From Cichorium intybus (lineage: Eukaryota; Streptophyta; Magnoliopsida; Asterales; Asteraceae): a DNA stretch of 64,000 nucleotides. Where the stretch lies: positions 81,258,994 through 81,322,993 of the forward strand of contig CM042013.1 in NCBI GenBank assembly GCA_023525715.1, given 5' to 3'. Shown in pieces: positions 34,868-47,443 of the stretch. The notes under the pieces were generated by a model. The model was not told the DNA's origin and did not search any database. It saw only the letters and a list, made by a program, of their open reading frames with translations. Numbering within the stretch: position 1 is the stretch's first letter; each line of letters begins with the position of its first letter. Position numbers and translations under genes: made by a program.

Positions 34868-37800
34868 ATGGCTACCGACGATATTCCTTCACAGCTGGTG
34901 ATGCTGATTCAGTTCCAGATCTTAATCCTATGTCAGCAAACCACGTTGCAAATCTTGACCCTGAAGATTACTCCTCTACTATGGCAATGCTAGTGGTATG
35001 TCTGCGCCATTCACCTCCTCACACGCCATGACTGCAAGTCCACAAGTCCCAAAGCTATGGGTGAACAGGGCACACCATACTGCACGTCTGAATACAGATG
35101 GTCAGTCGGTATCTTTTGAAATCGTAACTGCCGATGAGACCAAGAAAACCATTACACTCAAGAAGGAGCAATTTGCCAAAATCCTTCAACTACCCGTGCC
35201 TGGACGGTTTCAGATGGCCTCTCAGTCTGAAATACTGAATATGTTGAACGAGATGGGGCACACTCAAATCACACGATCAATGAGTTCTTTTAAGAAGAAC
35301 AAATGAACTTCAGTTTGGGGTTACTTCTTCAGCGTACTCCTACGAAGTCTCTCTGGCAGAACTTCGGGTCTCGATTCAGCATCCTACTTATTCCTGCAAC
35401 TTCACTATGACATCTACTACAATGTTCCAGTGGATTATGCTTCGACTCTCTGGACCGATTTTACTACTTACCTAAACCATGCGAAGAGAGCAACATACAT
35501 CACATCCACAAGGTTCTGGGCACTAATCGTTCAAGCCGTATATGCACACGAAAAGATACCAGTGCCTTCGGATCTACCCGTTCATGAATTCCATCAAGTC
35601 CAGATTCCTTCAAACTCAACTTTGGATGACAGGATGGAATTTATTGCCCAAATTCCTGAGGCGATGCTGTGTAAGGTTCCAGACGACAATATAACTTTGA
35701 TCGAATACCGCAAGACGATCACGACACCTTCACCCCTTGGGGATTTCACACGAGTACTTGAATCAGAACTTCCAAAGGCTAAGGGTGGAAAATGCAAGGC
35801 TACAGCCGAACCATCCGAAGCCACAGCTAAAAAGTCAAGAACCAAGAAGAAAACCCATGCTGTGAAGCCAACGAAGAAGAAACATGCTCAATCTTCATGA
35901 CCACCAACACCTCGATCCGAAGAAGAAGAAGAAGAGGAAGAACGAGAGGAAGAACACTCACATCAGGAGGATACCAACATTCCTCCATCACCAACTACAA
36001 CTACAACTTCCACTGTACCTCCTTCTGATCCTCCTGTATCTTTAATTGAGAACCCAGTGATATAGGAACATATGACCACTGTCGAAACATCTAATGTGGA
36101 GACAAGTCATACTGAGACACCTGTACTCACATCCGGTAATCCAACTGCTACAACTCCACCATCTCCACCACTGAAGAATACAACATCAATTTTCACAACA
36201 ACAGATGTCCCTCCTCCACTACATTCTTTCTTCTTAGACGACATGGCTGATTATCCCTCTTCCCATGAAGCCGAAAAAGAAGAGGAGGATTATTTTGAAA
36301 TAGCCCGAATCCACATCCATGATGAAGATGATGAAGAACCAGACACGAACCTGGTGTCCATGAAACAATTTCACCAAATTAATGCGAAGTTAAATATTTT
36401 GATCCAAGCCCATACCGCTTACACATCGGACAAAGGGTCTACGGTTACCAATGATCACCTGGCGGAATCTCTTACGTCTTTTAAGGAGACAATCACCACG
36501 AAAGTAACCAAGAAAATTGATGAGGCAGTAAAGGTTGTGGAAACAGATGTCAAGCAATTGACACGAAACATTTTGGAGAAACTTGAATTGAGGTGTAAGG
36601 CAGTAGAGAAGCAACTTCAAGAGATAACTCATGAGATTCAGGAACAACATGCAAAAAAGCTCACCGAAGTGGTCACCGACCTCAATACTGCTCATACAGA
36701 AATTCAAGGTAAGCTCACTTTTCTGTCTACTTCAGTTAAGAAACTATATAAACGAGCTGCTGAGGAATTAATGTACAATTGAAGAGCATACGAAAAGCTG
36801 TTGAGGATGCGAAGAAAACAATCGTAGAATACGAACCCAAGGTGCTAGAGCTAAATGCGTACAGAGAGGCACAGAACATTAGTAACCAGCAGATGAAAAT
36901 TTTGGTCTCTCAAACAACCAACTCTATCCGAAAGGATATCGCACCGTTGCTCATCTTGGTTAGTCGATTACCGGGTGCTCCGAAGCCTGCTGGGCCTTTG
37001 TCATAAGGGGGAGAAGGGTCTCGCCTAACACAAACACGCACCACCTTTTCTCCAATAGCAACAATTACAACCCTTGCACCACTATCAACCACGACCACCA
37101 GTCGAACTACAAAATCCACCTTCGAATTTACTTCATCAACAACAATCATCACAACATCACTAACAACAACAGTTCCTATTGTCTGGGGACGAACAACACC
37201 AATAACAACCGAATCCACCTCCAGCCTTATAAAAAGATTCTCTGGTGGAATCAAACTTGGAACAAGTTCTGCACCATCTGCTACATCAACAAAGACAACA
37301 ACTTCAAAAATTCCTCCTAAGGCTGGCCCTTTTGTTGACAAGGGAAAGAAGATTGCCCAAGAATTGTCCAAGTCTGAGGAGAAGACACAGAAAGAAGAAG
37401 AGTATGAGAAGTTGAGACACTTGTATGCAGTCTCCAGAGAAAGGGTAGGAAATAAAGAACCCTTAGGTCCAGTGAACAAAATATGGACTTATGAGACTAT
37501 TATGACCCTGGCATTCTCCACCGTTGAAGTTTTTGATCAAGTACCACTAGTCTCATACAATGATGAAAATACAACTGAGCTGCAGTTAGACATCTCGTTC
37601 AATCCGAAGCTATTCGCTGCAAATGTCTATGATATTGAGTTTGATCAGGCTGAAAAGAGGAAATTCCAGGGACAAAAAGCTAGGTTTCATGCTAACCTTG
37701 CTGCTGATCAAACACATGTCTGGTCATTCCTTAAGATCGTTGGGATATATAAGATTGAGATCGGTCTACTTTTTGAAGAGTTGTATCAAAATTTTACCTA

Positions 37801-38266
37801 CCACGTCCGAAGAGGAGAAAAGAAGATTGAAAGTTCTTTCACAGTCGCAGACTTTCCATTGATGAATCCGAATGACTTTGTTGTACTTGTAAAAAGATTC
37901 TTCAATCTGAACCAAACAAGGGTTTCCAAGCAGATCGGTCTTACCAAAAGTCAAAGGCTTATTGGAAGGTTTATGGGTTCATACAAAGAGCTTACTGGAA
38001 TATCTAAAATCAGTGATGGAAAGGTTCTACAGAAACCGTGAGGAGTAGTTTACAAAGGGAGATTGTCAAAGAAAGGAGCATTGAAAAAGCTATTCTTTGA
38101 TATGGATGAAAAGGAGAAGTTTCCTTCAACATTTTTGGAAGGAATGATAGCAAGGGTTACTGTCAACAATGAGAACTTAGATGATGCGAAGCTTGAGTTA
38201 TGTACTCATCTGAAGTGGTGGTTACAGATTCGGAAGGAATTGAACAAAGACTTTCACATGTTATAG
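34868..38266 (+). pseudogene. Element E extra 3' ORF (env-like position, coiled-coil protein), broken
   Basis: Starts at ATG 34868 (MATDDIPSQL). Conserved-looking blocks are VPKLWVNRAHHTARLNTDGQ, KKEQFAKILQLPVPGRFQ, TSTRFWALIVQAVYAHEKIP and IPEAMLCKVPDDN, followed by a Lys-rich nuclear-localisation-like stretch (35800-35895). A Pro/Thr/Ser-rich acidic region comes next, then a predicted coiled coil (36370-36780, with heptads around KVTKKIDEAVKVVETDVKQL). The C-terminal globular block 37364-38266 contains GPVNKIWTYETIMTLAFSTV and FLEGMIARVTVNNENLDD. Stops at 35304, 35898, 36063, 36780, 37004, 38039 and others break it. No signal peptide or convincing membrane span is visible, so env function is not supported. 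Position matches Sirevirus extra ORFs. Confidence 0.72.
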
Positions 38267-38314
38267 ACTTATCCGACTTCGGATACTTGGCATCTTCACC
38301 ACAAAGGGGGAGAA
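38267..38314 (+). other. Element E polypurine tract region
   Basis: AAAGGGGGAGAA at 38303-38314 ends exactly at the 3' LTR. Confidence 0.88.
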
Positions 38315-38728
38315 TGTTAGCATTCTGATTCTGATAAGATTTGATATCCGAAGTACCTATATTCCTGTCCGAAGTTTTGATGATATGAAGTGGTTGATGA
38401 TATGAAGTCTACGTGCTTATCAGAAGATGGTTAAGTTTAGTACTTATATTTTGTTAGAGATAATGTCTTGGGTGTTAGTACTTATCTATAACTAATTGGG
38501 CTTAGTGTTTATCCAATTAGATCTTAGTATATAAACACCATCAACCCTAGATGTTTAGGACGTACTTTAGAACAATCGACTTATTCTTTTTAACGATCCT
38601 TATAGTTCTCGTCATTAAAAGACTTGGAGCACTATCCTTTTTACATTGAATACAAATCATTCGACTGATTGAATACTCAAATACTTGTGTTCTCGTTGTT
38701 TGTCTTTCATTGTTAATTTAGTATTACA
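38315..38728 (+). repeat. Element E 3' LTR (414 bp)
   Basis: TGTTAGCATTCTG to AGTATTACA, aligned throughout with 18925-19340. TATA box at about 38525-38537. Confidence 0.92.
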
Positions 38729-38960
38729 GGAAGTAGTTAATGATATTGGCCTATGGCCTTGACAAGTACTCGAGTGCCATTCCTACACACAGTTCCAAAT
38801 CTCTATCTTGAAGTTCTCTAACATTCCTTAGTCTCTGCAAATCATTGCAGATGTTAGTAACACTTCCGGTATCATACACCCAAGAGTTAGTACGAAATGT
38901 ATATAATTCAATTACATATATACCTGAGGTGCCAATCTAATTAGCTTTTTTTCTTAACTT
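38729..38960 (-). pseudogene. Element D protease region (copia)
   Basis: Minus-strand reading SWVYDTGSVTNICNDLQRLR, with an intact DTG active-site triad, then GTRVLVKAIGQYH in a shifted frame up to E's insertion. This joins in frame to the D fragment at 18924, showing that E split D here. Confidence 0.82.
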
Positions 38961-39783
38961 CTTTTAAATATTTGGGACAATAGTGTTTCGAGTGTCCCTT
39001 TTCATTGTAGTGAAAGCAATCAGAGTCAGTAGCAGGCTTAGGCTTTGGAGTAGGTTGGTAGCATGAGGCTTCCCTTGACCCTTTCCTTTTCCTTTCATAA
39101 ACACTTTGTCTTTCCCCTTCGTAGTGAAATTACTGGTTTTCGTCTTGGAGATTTGACCCTAGTGTCATCAACACTTGATTCCTGGATTTCTTGATGTTGC
39201 ATTCGGTATTTTTGAGCATTGAATGTAACTCATTAATGCTTCTTTCCTAGTCATTCCTTGTGAAGTTCAACAAAAATTTATTAAATGAGTTTGACAATAG
39301 GGCAAGGATCACATCCTTTGGTAGCTCATCACCAAATGGAAATCCTAGGCGAAAAATCTTCTCAGTGTAAGCTTTCATTTTAAGCACATGTACACTCACA
39401 GAAGAACCCTTGACCATTTTGTAGCCTATGAAAGCATTTAAGGTCTCAAATATTTCTTGCTTAGCCTTAACCTGAAACACGATTTTCAGTTGCTTGATCT
39501 TATCAAGCGCTTCATGAAACTCAAAACTTTTCTAAAGCTCAGGGGACTTAATGGCAAGCATGACGTAAGCCACATCAAGCGAATCATTCACATGTTCTGT
39601 TCGAGCGTCTTTCGATGTATTAGAGGCATTGGCTAGGAGTTCATCCGAGATAGGTTCATCAAGGACATAGTCCTTTTTCTCAAGTTCGAGGACCATTCTA
39701 TGTTGTTTGAACCAAACAATAAAGTTAGTTCATGTTAGTTTTTCTTTTTCGAGGATGGAACGAATGGTGAGAGAGGAGGTCAT
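38961..39783 (-). pseudogene. Element D gag (copia), broken
   Basis: Start ATG at 39783 (MTSSLTIRSILEKEKLT). Contains FIVWFKQHRMVLELEKKDYV, the core KQEIFETLNAFIGYKMVKGS and SVHVLKMKAYTEKIFRLGFP in ORF 39480-39247, a basic linker, and a knuckle CFHYNEKGHSKHYC at about 39015-38974 where the second Cys is Tyr. Several stops are present. Typical small copia gag. Confidence 0.82.
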
Positions 39784-40726
39784 TATAGTTAGGATTGTCA
39801 TCTACAAAATAATAAGATTCATTTTAATATATTTGATATAATTCTTTTTAATATTAATTACCCTTTGAATTAATATTAAAAAGCTAAGAGTCACATTACA
39901 CATAATCACTTAAGACAGTGACCCACAACACACGTGATCATGTTGATTGGTAGGTTACGATAACCAATTACAACTCTTATGTAATTCTTAGAATTTTATG
40001 GGATCCAAAAACATCTTATATTTAATGGCATGTTAATCCCATCTATACATCAAGTTTCTCATGCTTAGGTGACCTTTATCATATAAGATTCTTGATTAAA
40101 TCAGCGAATACAAATATCTTGTGAATTATATTTTACCAATGCTTAAGTGACCTTTATCACATTAGTAAATATAAAACAACCCAGCCATCATAGGACAATC
40201 CAAATAGATAAGTTGACCCAAAATCTATAAGTATTGCACAAACGATGCACGTGTGATATTTTAAGTGGATTGCACAGATTTAAAGTTTTGGAATAACGAC
40301 TTTTATAAACGTTTTATTATTCTAGCATTTTAAAACGTTTTGTATCATGAATATTGCATGCATAAAATATTCTATGCTACATAATTTAAGGTTCCAAAAG
40401 TATAAAATTAAATCAATATCTTATATTCGATTTTAGTTTTTTAAAATTAATATGCAATATTAAATTTGCCTTTATAACGATGGGAACTAGGTTTTAACTT
40501 TTTAATAAAACTTCCTTTTATTATAAAGTTATGGAGTTTATATTTAGTTTAAAATCATTTTAAACATGTTTAAATATTTAAAAGTTTGACTATTTAAAGA
40601 GTTTCAAAAATTAAAACTCCTTTTAATAAAAATTCAAATTTATAAATCTTATGTAGAAATTTATTATTTAAAATTCCAAAATCCAAAATCCAACTTGATG
40701 TTATTTTTTTAAAATGTCTTTTTTGC
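39784..40726. other. AT-rich non-coding DNA upstream of element D gag
   Basis: About 940 bp with no ORF, no recognisable PBS and no clear LTR boundary. It is probably D's leader and perhaps part of its 5' LTR. A roughly 27-base block (ATGCTTAGGTGACCTTTATC and variant) occurs twice, near 40057 and 40140. Confidence 0.45.
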
Positions 40727-41768
40727 ATGGGAAACATATTTTCATACAAACAACATCAAATAACAACAAAATAAACATCAAAAGCATGCATCATAAATGT
40801 ATATATATAAAGCTGTGTCTAGTAATAATTATTGTGAGCCTTCACAACACTTATTAAGTCATTTGCTAAAGGACGGAATAACACACTTCAAGGGTTTTCA
40901 AAACACTATGTCTTGAAAGGCTCTTCATAATCTCAATCTTGTTACATTTATGTAAAAATAAACAAACTAGTCTAATCTATTCTATTACATACAAAATGAA
41001 CAAAATGAAATAACACCTATTTATCTTTTACATCATCAAATGAAGTAATACCTATTTATCTATTGCATCATCATATGAATAAATAAATAACAACGACAAG
41101 AGTCCTAAAAATAAACAATTTTAAAACTACAAGTTGCCAAAGAAAACAAATAAGGACATTTATTAGTGTTGAAGCATAATTTATTGTGATGAAGTGTTAA
41201 GCGCTGATCCGAAGATCCATAGTCTGAAGCTTAATGTTGCCAGAAGATGGGAAACATATTTTCATACAAACAACATCAAATAACAACAAAATAAACATCA
41301 AAAGCATGCATCATAAATGTATATATATATAAAGCTGTGTCTAGTAATAATTATTGTGAGCCTTCACAACACTTATTAAGTCATTTGCTAAAGGACTGAA
41401 TAACACACTTCAAGGGTTTTCAAAACACTATGTCTTGAAAGGCTCTTCATAAGCTCAATCTTGTTACATTTATGTAAAAATAAACAAACTAGTCTAATCT
41501 ATTCTATTACATACAAAATGAACAAAATGAAATAACACCTATTTATCTTTTACATCATCAAATGAAGTAATACCTATTTATCTATTGCATCATCATATGA
41601 ATAAATAAATAACAACGACAAGAGTCCTAAAAATAAACAATTTTAAAACTACAAGTTGCCAAAGAAAACAAATAAGGACATTTATTAGTGTTGAAGCATA
41701 ATTTATTATGATGAAGTGATAAGCGCTGATCCGAAGATCCATAGTCTGAAGCTTAATGTTGCCAGAAG
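40727..41768. repeat. 520-bp direct tandem duplication
   Basis: Copy 1 is 40727-41246 and copy 2 is 41247-41768. Both run from ATGGGAAACATATTTTCATA to TTAATGTTGCCAGAAG. Only a handful of differences are visible, including one extra TA in copy 2. Each copy contains the first 78-80 bases of element G's LTR at its right end, so the duplication postdates G's insertion. Confidence 0.93.
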
Positions 41769-42150
41769 ATCCGAAGGATCAGTGCAGGAGGATCCGAAGG
41801 CTTATCCTAACAAGCCATATCTTTTGTAGCATGTTGTAATGTCTGGCACATATCTGACACACAACTTCTCCTATTGGATTATACATATACGTCATTAATA
41901 GAATATTCCATTGTACTATATTTATGTTATTTTGTACTACAAGGTCCTCGACCACGTATAAATAGCAAGGATACCTACTGGGTTGAAAGTGAGTTTATGC
42001 AATTTTTCTCCCCACAATTGTAAAACCCTCATATTATCAATAAAAAGCATTCGACACCCTGTTCATCAATTTTATCGTGTTCATTGTGTGTTTGTTTACT
42101 TCGTATATTATTTGTTTGATTATTACCATTATTAGAATTCTAGATCCAAC
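41689..42150 (+). repeat. Element G 5' LTR (462 bp)
   Basis: TGTTGAAGC to ATCCAACA, with 5-bp inverted ends. TATA box GTATAAATAGC at 41956-41966. Upstream are GATCCGAAGATCC and GATCCGAAGGATC dyads. Its first bases are repeated at 41169-41246 by the tandem duplication. Confidence 0.85.
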
Positions 42151-42152
42151 AC

Positions 42153-42164
42153 GAGGTATCAGAG
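42153..42164 (+). other. Element G primer-binding site (tRNA-iMet type)
   Basis: AGGTATCAGAGC, one mismatch from TGGTATCAGAGC, just inside the LTR. Confidence 0.85.
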
Positions 42165-42287
42165 CGGGTTACATCATCTAACAATTTCTAAATCTGGATT
42201 GTTCTCCCAGATCTAGGTTTCCGCAAATTATCTAAATCATCTCTTATTTTTTTATACAAAGATCTGTTTACATAGAATTCATTTTCA

Positions 42288-43452
42288 ATGGCTGTCTCTT
42301 CTACGAATTATGCGAATATGCTTAGCTATGCAAATATGCTTGGTTCTTCAACCAAGGCTCCTAATCTAATTCCAACTCACTACGAACACTGGGGTGATAT
42401 AATGGAAGACTATTTGACTGGTACCGATAAAGATCTCTGGAGATCTATTACTAAAGGTCCGTTTGTCGATATTCAAGCTCGATTTGTACTTGGAGAGGGT
42501 GAAGACATTGAAGTAGTGACTGTTGTGAACCTGAAGAAGATGTATAATGACAAGCGAGCCATGAGAGAGCTCAGGAGTGGTCTTGGTCAAAACATTACTC
42601 ATCAAATCAAAGGATCTACATATGCTAAACTGATTTGAGATCTCCTAGCTCTTCGCTTCGCTGGGGATGATGTTTTGTAACAAATTATCCCAAATTTTCT
42701 GGCAGAGTTTGGTGCTTACAAACAGAAAGAAGATGACAACATTGATTAGGCGTATGAAAGGTTTAGTAACATTGTCTATAACCTCAACAAATATGGAGAA
42801 ACCTGAAGCCATCATGAGGTTAACATCAAGTTTCTTTATGGATTGAAGAAGGAGTTTTTACGTCCAATCATGCTAATGGTGAAATCCCACGAGAAGATCT
42901 CTAGCACTTGTAGCAAGAAATAATGTACAAGAATCTCTAGCACGAACCAAATGTTATAGAGGGTCGTGGTGAACACTCAAGCTCAGGATCTCTAGCATTT
43001 GTAGCAAGAAATCATGTAGAAGAATCCAATAATGATAAAGGTGATGATGAAATTATGGACTACATGATCAGTGAAGCCGGTGAAACTCTTGCACTCTATG
43101 CTGCAAAACGAAGGTTGGTGAAGAAACCATTTGGAAATCATCAGGGGTCTAGAAAATCCTTTGTCAAAAGCAACAACTGTTATCCCTCTAAAAATAAACA
43201 AGAAAACTACCAAAGATGACCATTCTCTATGAAAGTAGATAGTACATCTCATTTTAAGGCAACTAAAAACCCACCTCTTAAAGATGATAAAGGAGAATAG
43301 AAAGTGTCTCGTGATTCTCGATATGACTGCAATTATTGTCATGGAAAAAATCATTTTGTAAAAGATTGCATGCTTAAGAAGCAGAACGAGAAGAAGACTA
43401 GGGTTAAGGATGAGGCTTACTAAACAATGAAACTAAATAAGGTGAAAGAGAA
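42288..43452 (+). pseudogene. Element G gag, broken and truncated
   Basis: Start at 42288 (MAVSSTNYANMLSYANML). PNLIPTHYEHWGDIMEDYL and DLWRSITKGPF correspond to E's gag; KRAMRELRSGLGQNITHQI, FGAYKQKEDDNID and YERFSNIVYNLNKYGET follow after stops at 42636, 42678, 42747 and 42804. Near 43329-43375, YDCNYCHGKNHFVKDCM forms an intact CCHC knuckle. Coding ends at KVKEN where H begins. Confidence 0.82.
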
Positions 43453-45887
43453 TGTGACATCCCTAAAATTTATACCTAGAATTGTAAATAGTCAATTCAC
43501 CATGAACCTCTTTGAAAACTGATCCATTAAAATGTATATTTTGGAAAACATATAGTGTCATTACGATTAAAATAAGATATGAAATGAAATATTACTTCAT
43601 ATAGTGGAAAATCTCAAGCACAAACTGAAACCCTAATTAATACGTCTGAAAAACTGAAATTAAGTATTAAGCGTTCATGAACAAAAACAAACACTCTAAC
43701 CTCGTAGTACATATACCCCTGACTCTAGAAGTATAAAGAACGTTCAAAACGGAGCTCGTATGCAAAAGATACGGCTGTTAGAAGAAAACAAGTCGTATAA
43801 CACGGGTTTTCTTTAACTACATAAACTGTTTCGAGCCATTAAGGCACTTGCACACCTCAGATGGAAATTACGAGAACTTTTTTCGACTTAGGCTATAGTC
43901 TATTATTTGATTCCCTACTCAAAATATTTTTAGTAAAAATATTTATGAAAGTGGAAAAATTGGATGTTTCGGATAAACAAATGCAAATATTTAAACGTGA
44001 TTTCCCGGAGTTCTACAGCTCAAAAAATTAATCCGTTTGGTTTTCTGAAATCGGTGCACTCGGCTCAACAATTCTCCGCTCTCGAAAAAAATATTAGACG
44101 TCGGAATCTTGGCACACGAATTTAGGAAAATTGGGAGACTATTATGACATCACCTCCACCCCCATCATCTCACCCCCTCTCCATGATACTATAAATAAGA
44201 GGTTTTGCATCCCATTTCTCTTCACAAATTCACCAAAGCTTCTAGCTCTTTCTTCCTCTCTAGCTTTGCTCTTTTTTTTTTGCCAAGAACACCACTGCCA
44301 GCCACCATCCCACCGCCGGCCACCACTCCACCGCCATCGGCCACTATTTGCCGCTTAAGACCTTGTTATTTTGTGGTGTTAGTTAAAGTCCAAACCCTAG
44401 TCGAAGCTCGTTGGTGTTATTTCGCGGTGCTTCTCAAACATGATTATTCTTGAATGTAAACCGAATTCACGCTTCAAACGTGAGTGTTACGGCCCCATTT
44501 TCTATGTTTTCAAGAGGAGAATACATGTGTAAAATCTTAGTTTATTGATAATAAATACTTACCGATTTTATATCTACTTTTATAAATGTTATTCGTTAAA
44601 TCACACAAGTTTTGCTAAAAACTAATTATAAACTTGACGTTGATATGTTATAGTTTTTTTAAAATAATACAACTAGATGGGATAATACATCAAATTACTA
44701 CAAGAACTTATCATATTATGTGAAGCATAAACTTATAATTTCATATAAAAATATTATGAAAGGTTACCACCTTTGTGGTATTACAACACTTACAATATTT
44801 ACCAACTATTTAAGCTAGTATCGTACACTTTTACGTAAATACTTGTCAATAATACTCGGATTTTATAACAAAACTTTCATTGTGCCTAGCAATTTATTTA
44901 TGTATAAGTTTGGGTTGAGAATTATCTATCTTTCATTTATCAATGACTTTTATAGTGAGACACTATTCATGACTTAAGTAGAAATACATAGAAACCACAT
45001 TACTATAACCGTTAATCATCGGAGCGAGATACATATGTATACATCTATACGGGTTGACACCCCACCTACGGTTGCTAGCTACAACCTCGATGGCAAATCG
45101 AAGTAGGTGATACTTATCTTTTTCATTACTATGACATCCATAAAGCGTTGTAGGGGATACTTTCTAGTCGGACAGCTCGATTATAGGACTCACTATAAAC
45201 ATTGATGGCTTCTCAAAAGCACACACATTGTTTATAAGTATGGATTTACTTATGGTTTTTCAAAAGTCCTTTACAAACTTACTTATAAGTATGGTATTAC
45301 TTATGGTTTTTCAAAGGTTATTTACAAAATAACTTATAAGTATGGTATTACTTATGTTTTCTTCAAAGGTTCTTTACAAACATCATTTATAAGTATGGTA
45401 TTAGTTATGTTTTCCTCAAAGGTTATTTACAAGCATCATTTATAAGTATGGTATTACTTATGTTTTCCTCAAAGGTTCTTTACAAACATCATTTATAAGT
45501 ATGGTCTTACTTTCAAAGAAAATACTTTTAGTCGTTTTTAAAAGTATCGTTGCTGTGTTTAGCAGAAAACTTGTAAATCTCACCAACCTCGTGTTGACCC
45601 TCAAAACTACATGAATTATCAGGAAATTAATAAGCCTTTTAGAAGATGGAAATGTTCACGGATTTCAGGCAACTTAGTTTACCAATTTTTGTTATATCTG
45701 CCTATCTGTTAAGGTATTTCATGTACTTTACTATTATTATATGTAAGAACCCTGTGTTCAAACTTCAAGATGAAATACAGTTATCCTTTTTTTATCATTG
45801 TACTTGTGATGTATGTTCAATTGCTTGAGATCCTTGAACTAAGTCGCACAACCCGCGTATTACGCCGCCTTGGCTAGGGGTGTGACA
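43453..45887 (+). repeat. Element H 5' LTR (2435 bp, chromovirus type)
   Basis: Starts TGTGACATCCC and ends GGGTGTGACA, followed after three bases by a perfect iMet PBS; these ends are typical of Tekay/Del-like chromoviruses. TATA box CTATAAATAAGAGG at 44189-44202. It is followed by a CT-rich leader (44215-44290) whose short ORFs I do not regard as genes. It contains a 51-53-bp minisatellite at 45232-45520. Confidence 0.88.
45232..45520. repeat. Minisatellite, 51-53-bp unit, about 5.4 copies
   Basis: Units start TTATAAGTATGG at 45232, 45283, 45334, 45387, 45440 and 45493. The first three are 51 bp apart and the rest 53, so the array grew in two phases. Confidence 0.93.
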
Positions 45888-45890
45888 GAA

Positions 45891-45902
45891 TGGTATCAGA
45901 GC
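45891..45902 (+). other. Element H primer-binding site (tRNA-iMet type)
   Basis: TGGTATCAGAGC, perfect match, three bases after the LTR end. Confidence 0.94.
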
Positions 45903-46489
<587 letters not shown>

Positions 46490-47438
46490 TGATAACGCCT
46501 ATCAATATCAAATATTTTATTCGTTGTAAGACCCTATTCTTGGTGAAATTATATCAGATATATATTGGTATTACTCACTTTCTGTGCTAGTGCTTGAATG
46601 CAAGAAAAAGATGAAAACAGGGACTAAACATGAACAAAATGAAAGAGGTTTGGATTAACACCATTTCAGTCGAAAAGATACACGCGCCGCGACCAAAGAA
46701 ACACGCACGTCGCGGGTAGTCAAAGATGAGGCGGTGTATTGAAATTGAAACAGCGAAATACGGGGATAAAGGATAAGACGCGACGCGGATACAAGCCCTG
46801 CGCGGCGCGGATGACCAGAATTTGCAACTATAAATAGAGGCATCTAGGTCGAATTTCAGGAGCGAAGAACGACCCAAAAGGTGGAACCTAGGCTTCTTTG
46901 ACTCAGGATTTTGGATTTCAGCAACTTCAATTGGTATTGTCATGTTTTCTTTTTAATTTTAGTAATTCTTAGTTTTCGATTTAGCTTGATCCCTTCGATT
47001 ATGGATTGTAGAATCTGTTGGAAGTAGTTTAGTTTAGTTTATTTTCGAAATCAGTAACATTTTTCTTCTGGATTCGGTTTATATTCCATTTAATCATTCG
47101 GTTCAAGTTATATTGCACTTTTTCGGTATTGTTATATTTGAATGCTTGTTTGGATTGTCTTGGATTGTTATGGCTTCTAATTTTTCTGGAATTTACTTCT
47201 GGAATCAGTAAATAATTTTGGTTCATAGTTTGAAGCGGTTTAGTTTAGTAAATGCTTGGTTTAGTCTTCGGTATTCGATTTATTCGGTTTTTCGGAAGTG
47301 AAGGAAACACCGCTGACTATAGCGTGACACTATATCTTAACCACCAAACTCCCGCGGATCGACCCTTACTAGTACTATACTAGTTAGTCGGTGAGGTTTT
47401 ATTTTTCTATTTTTGACCGCATAACGACCTAGGTGTCA
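46490..47438 (+). repeat. Element I 5' LTR (949 bp)
   Basis: TGATAACGCCTATC to GGTGTCA. GC-rich dyads at 46683, 46705, 46778 and 46800, each pair 22 bp apart, lie just upstream of the TATA box. U5 shares GTTCAAGTTATATTGCACTT and the CGACCTAGGTGTCA end with A and K. Confidence 0.92.
46828..46840 (+). promoter_or_regulatory. TATA box of element I LTR
   Basis: CTATAAATAGAGG, 18 bp downstream of the last GC-rich dyad (46800-46810). Confidence 0.88.
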
Positions 47439-47443
47439 AATTT

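Larger units (their letters stand above)
18925..38728 (+). mobile_element. Element E: SIRE/Maximus-like Ty1/copia retrotransposon
   Basis: LTRs at 18925-19340 and 38315-38728, PBS at 19343, gag, coiled-coil region, integrase, RT, RNase H, a further long ORF, and a PPT. The extra 3' ORF places it with the Sirevirus-type copia elements (inference from architecture). Flanks GTAAC and GGAAG are a decayed 5-bp duplication at best; D's reading frame across the site supports a 5-bp TSD. The LTRs differ at about 20 positions by eye. Element F (23908-31826) sits inside RT. Without F the element is about 11.9 kb. Confidence 0.9.
41689..43452 (+). mobile_element. Element G: Ty1/copia fragment (LTR, PBS, gag)
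   Basis: LTR, PBS and a gag related to element E, then abruptly cut by H at 43453. PR, IN, RT and the 3' LTR are not in the window. It belongs to the same broad copia group as E by gag. Confidence 0.85.

Noticed and set aside
34998..35306. Host gene between E's RNase H and 3' LTR
   Set aside because: It lies within E's LTR boundaries, between RNase H and the PPT, and has the layout of the extra ORF of Sirevirus-type elements.
44131..44453. Short plus-strand ORFs with Pro/His-rich sequence
   Set aside because: They lie just downstream of the TATA box within H's LTR in a CT- and CCACCG-rich leader. Nothing supports translation.
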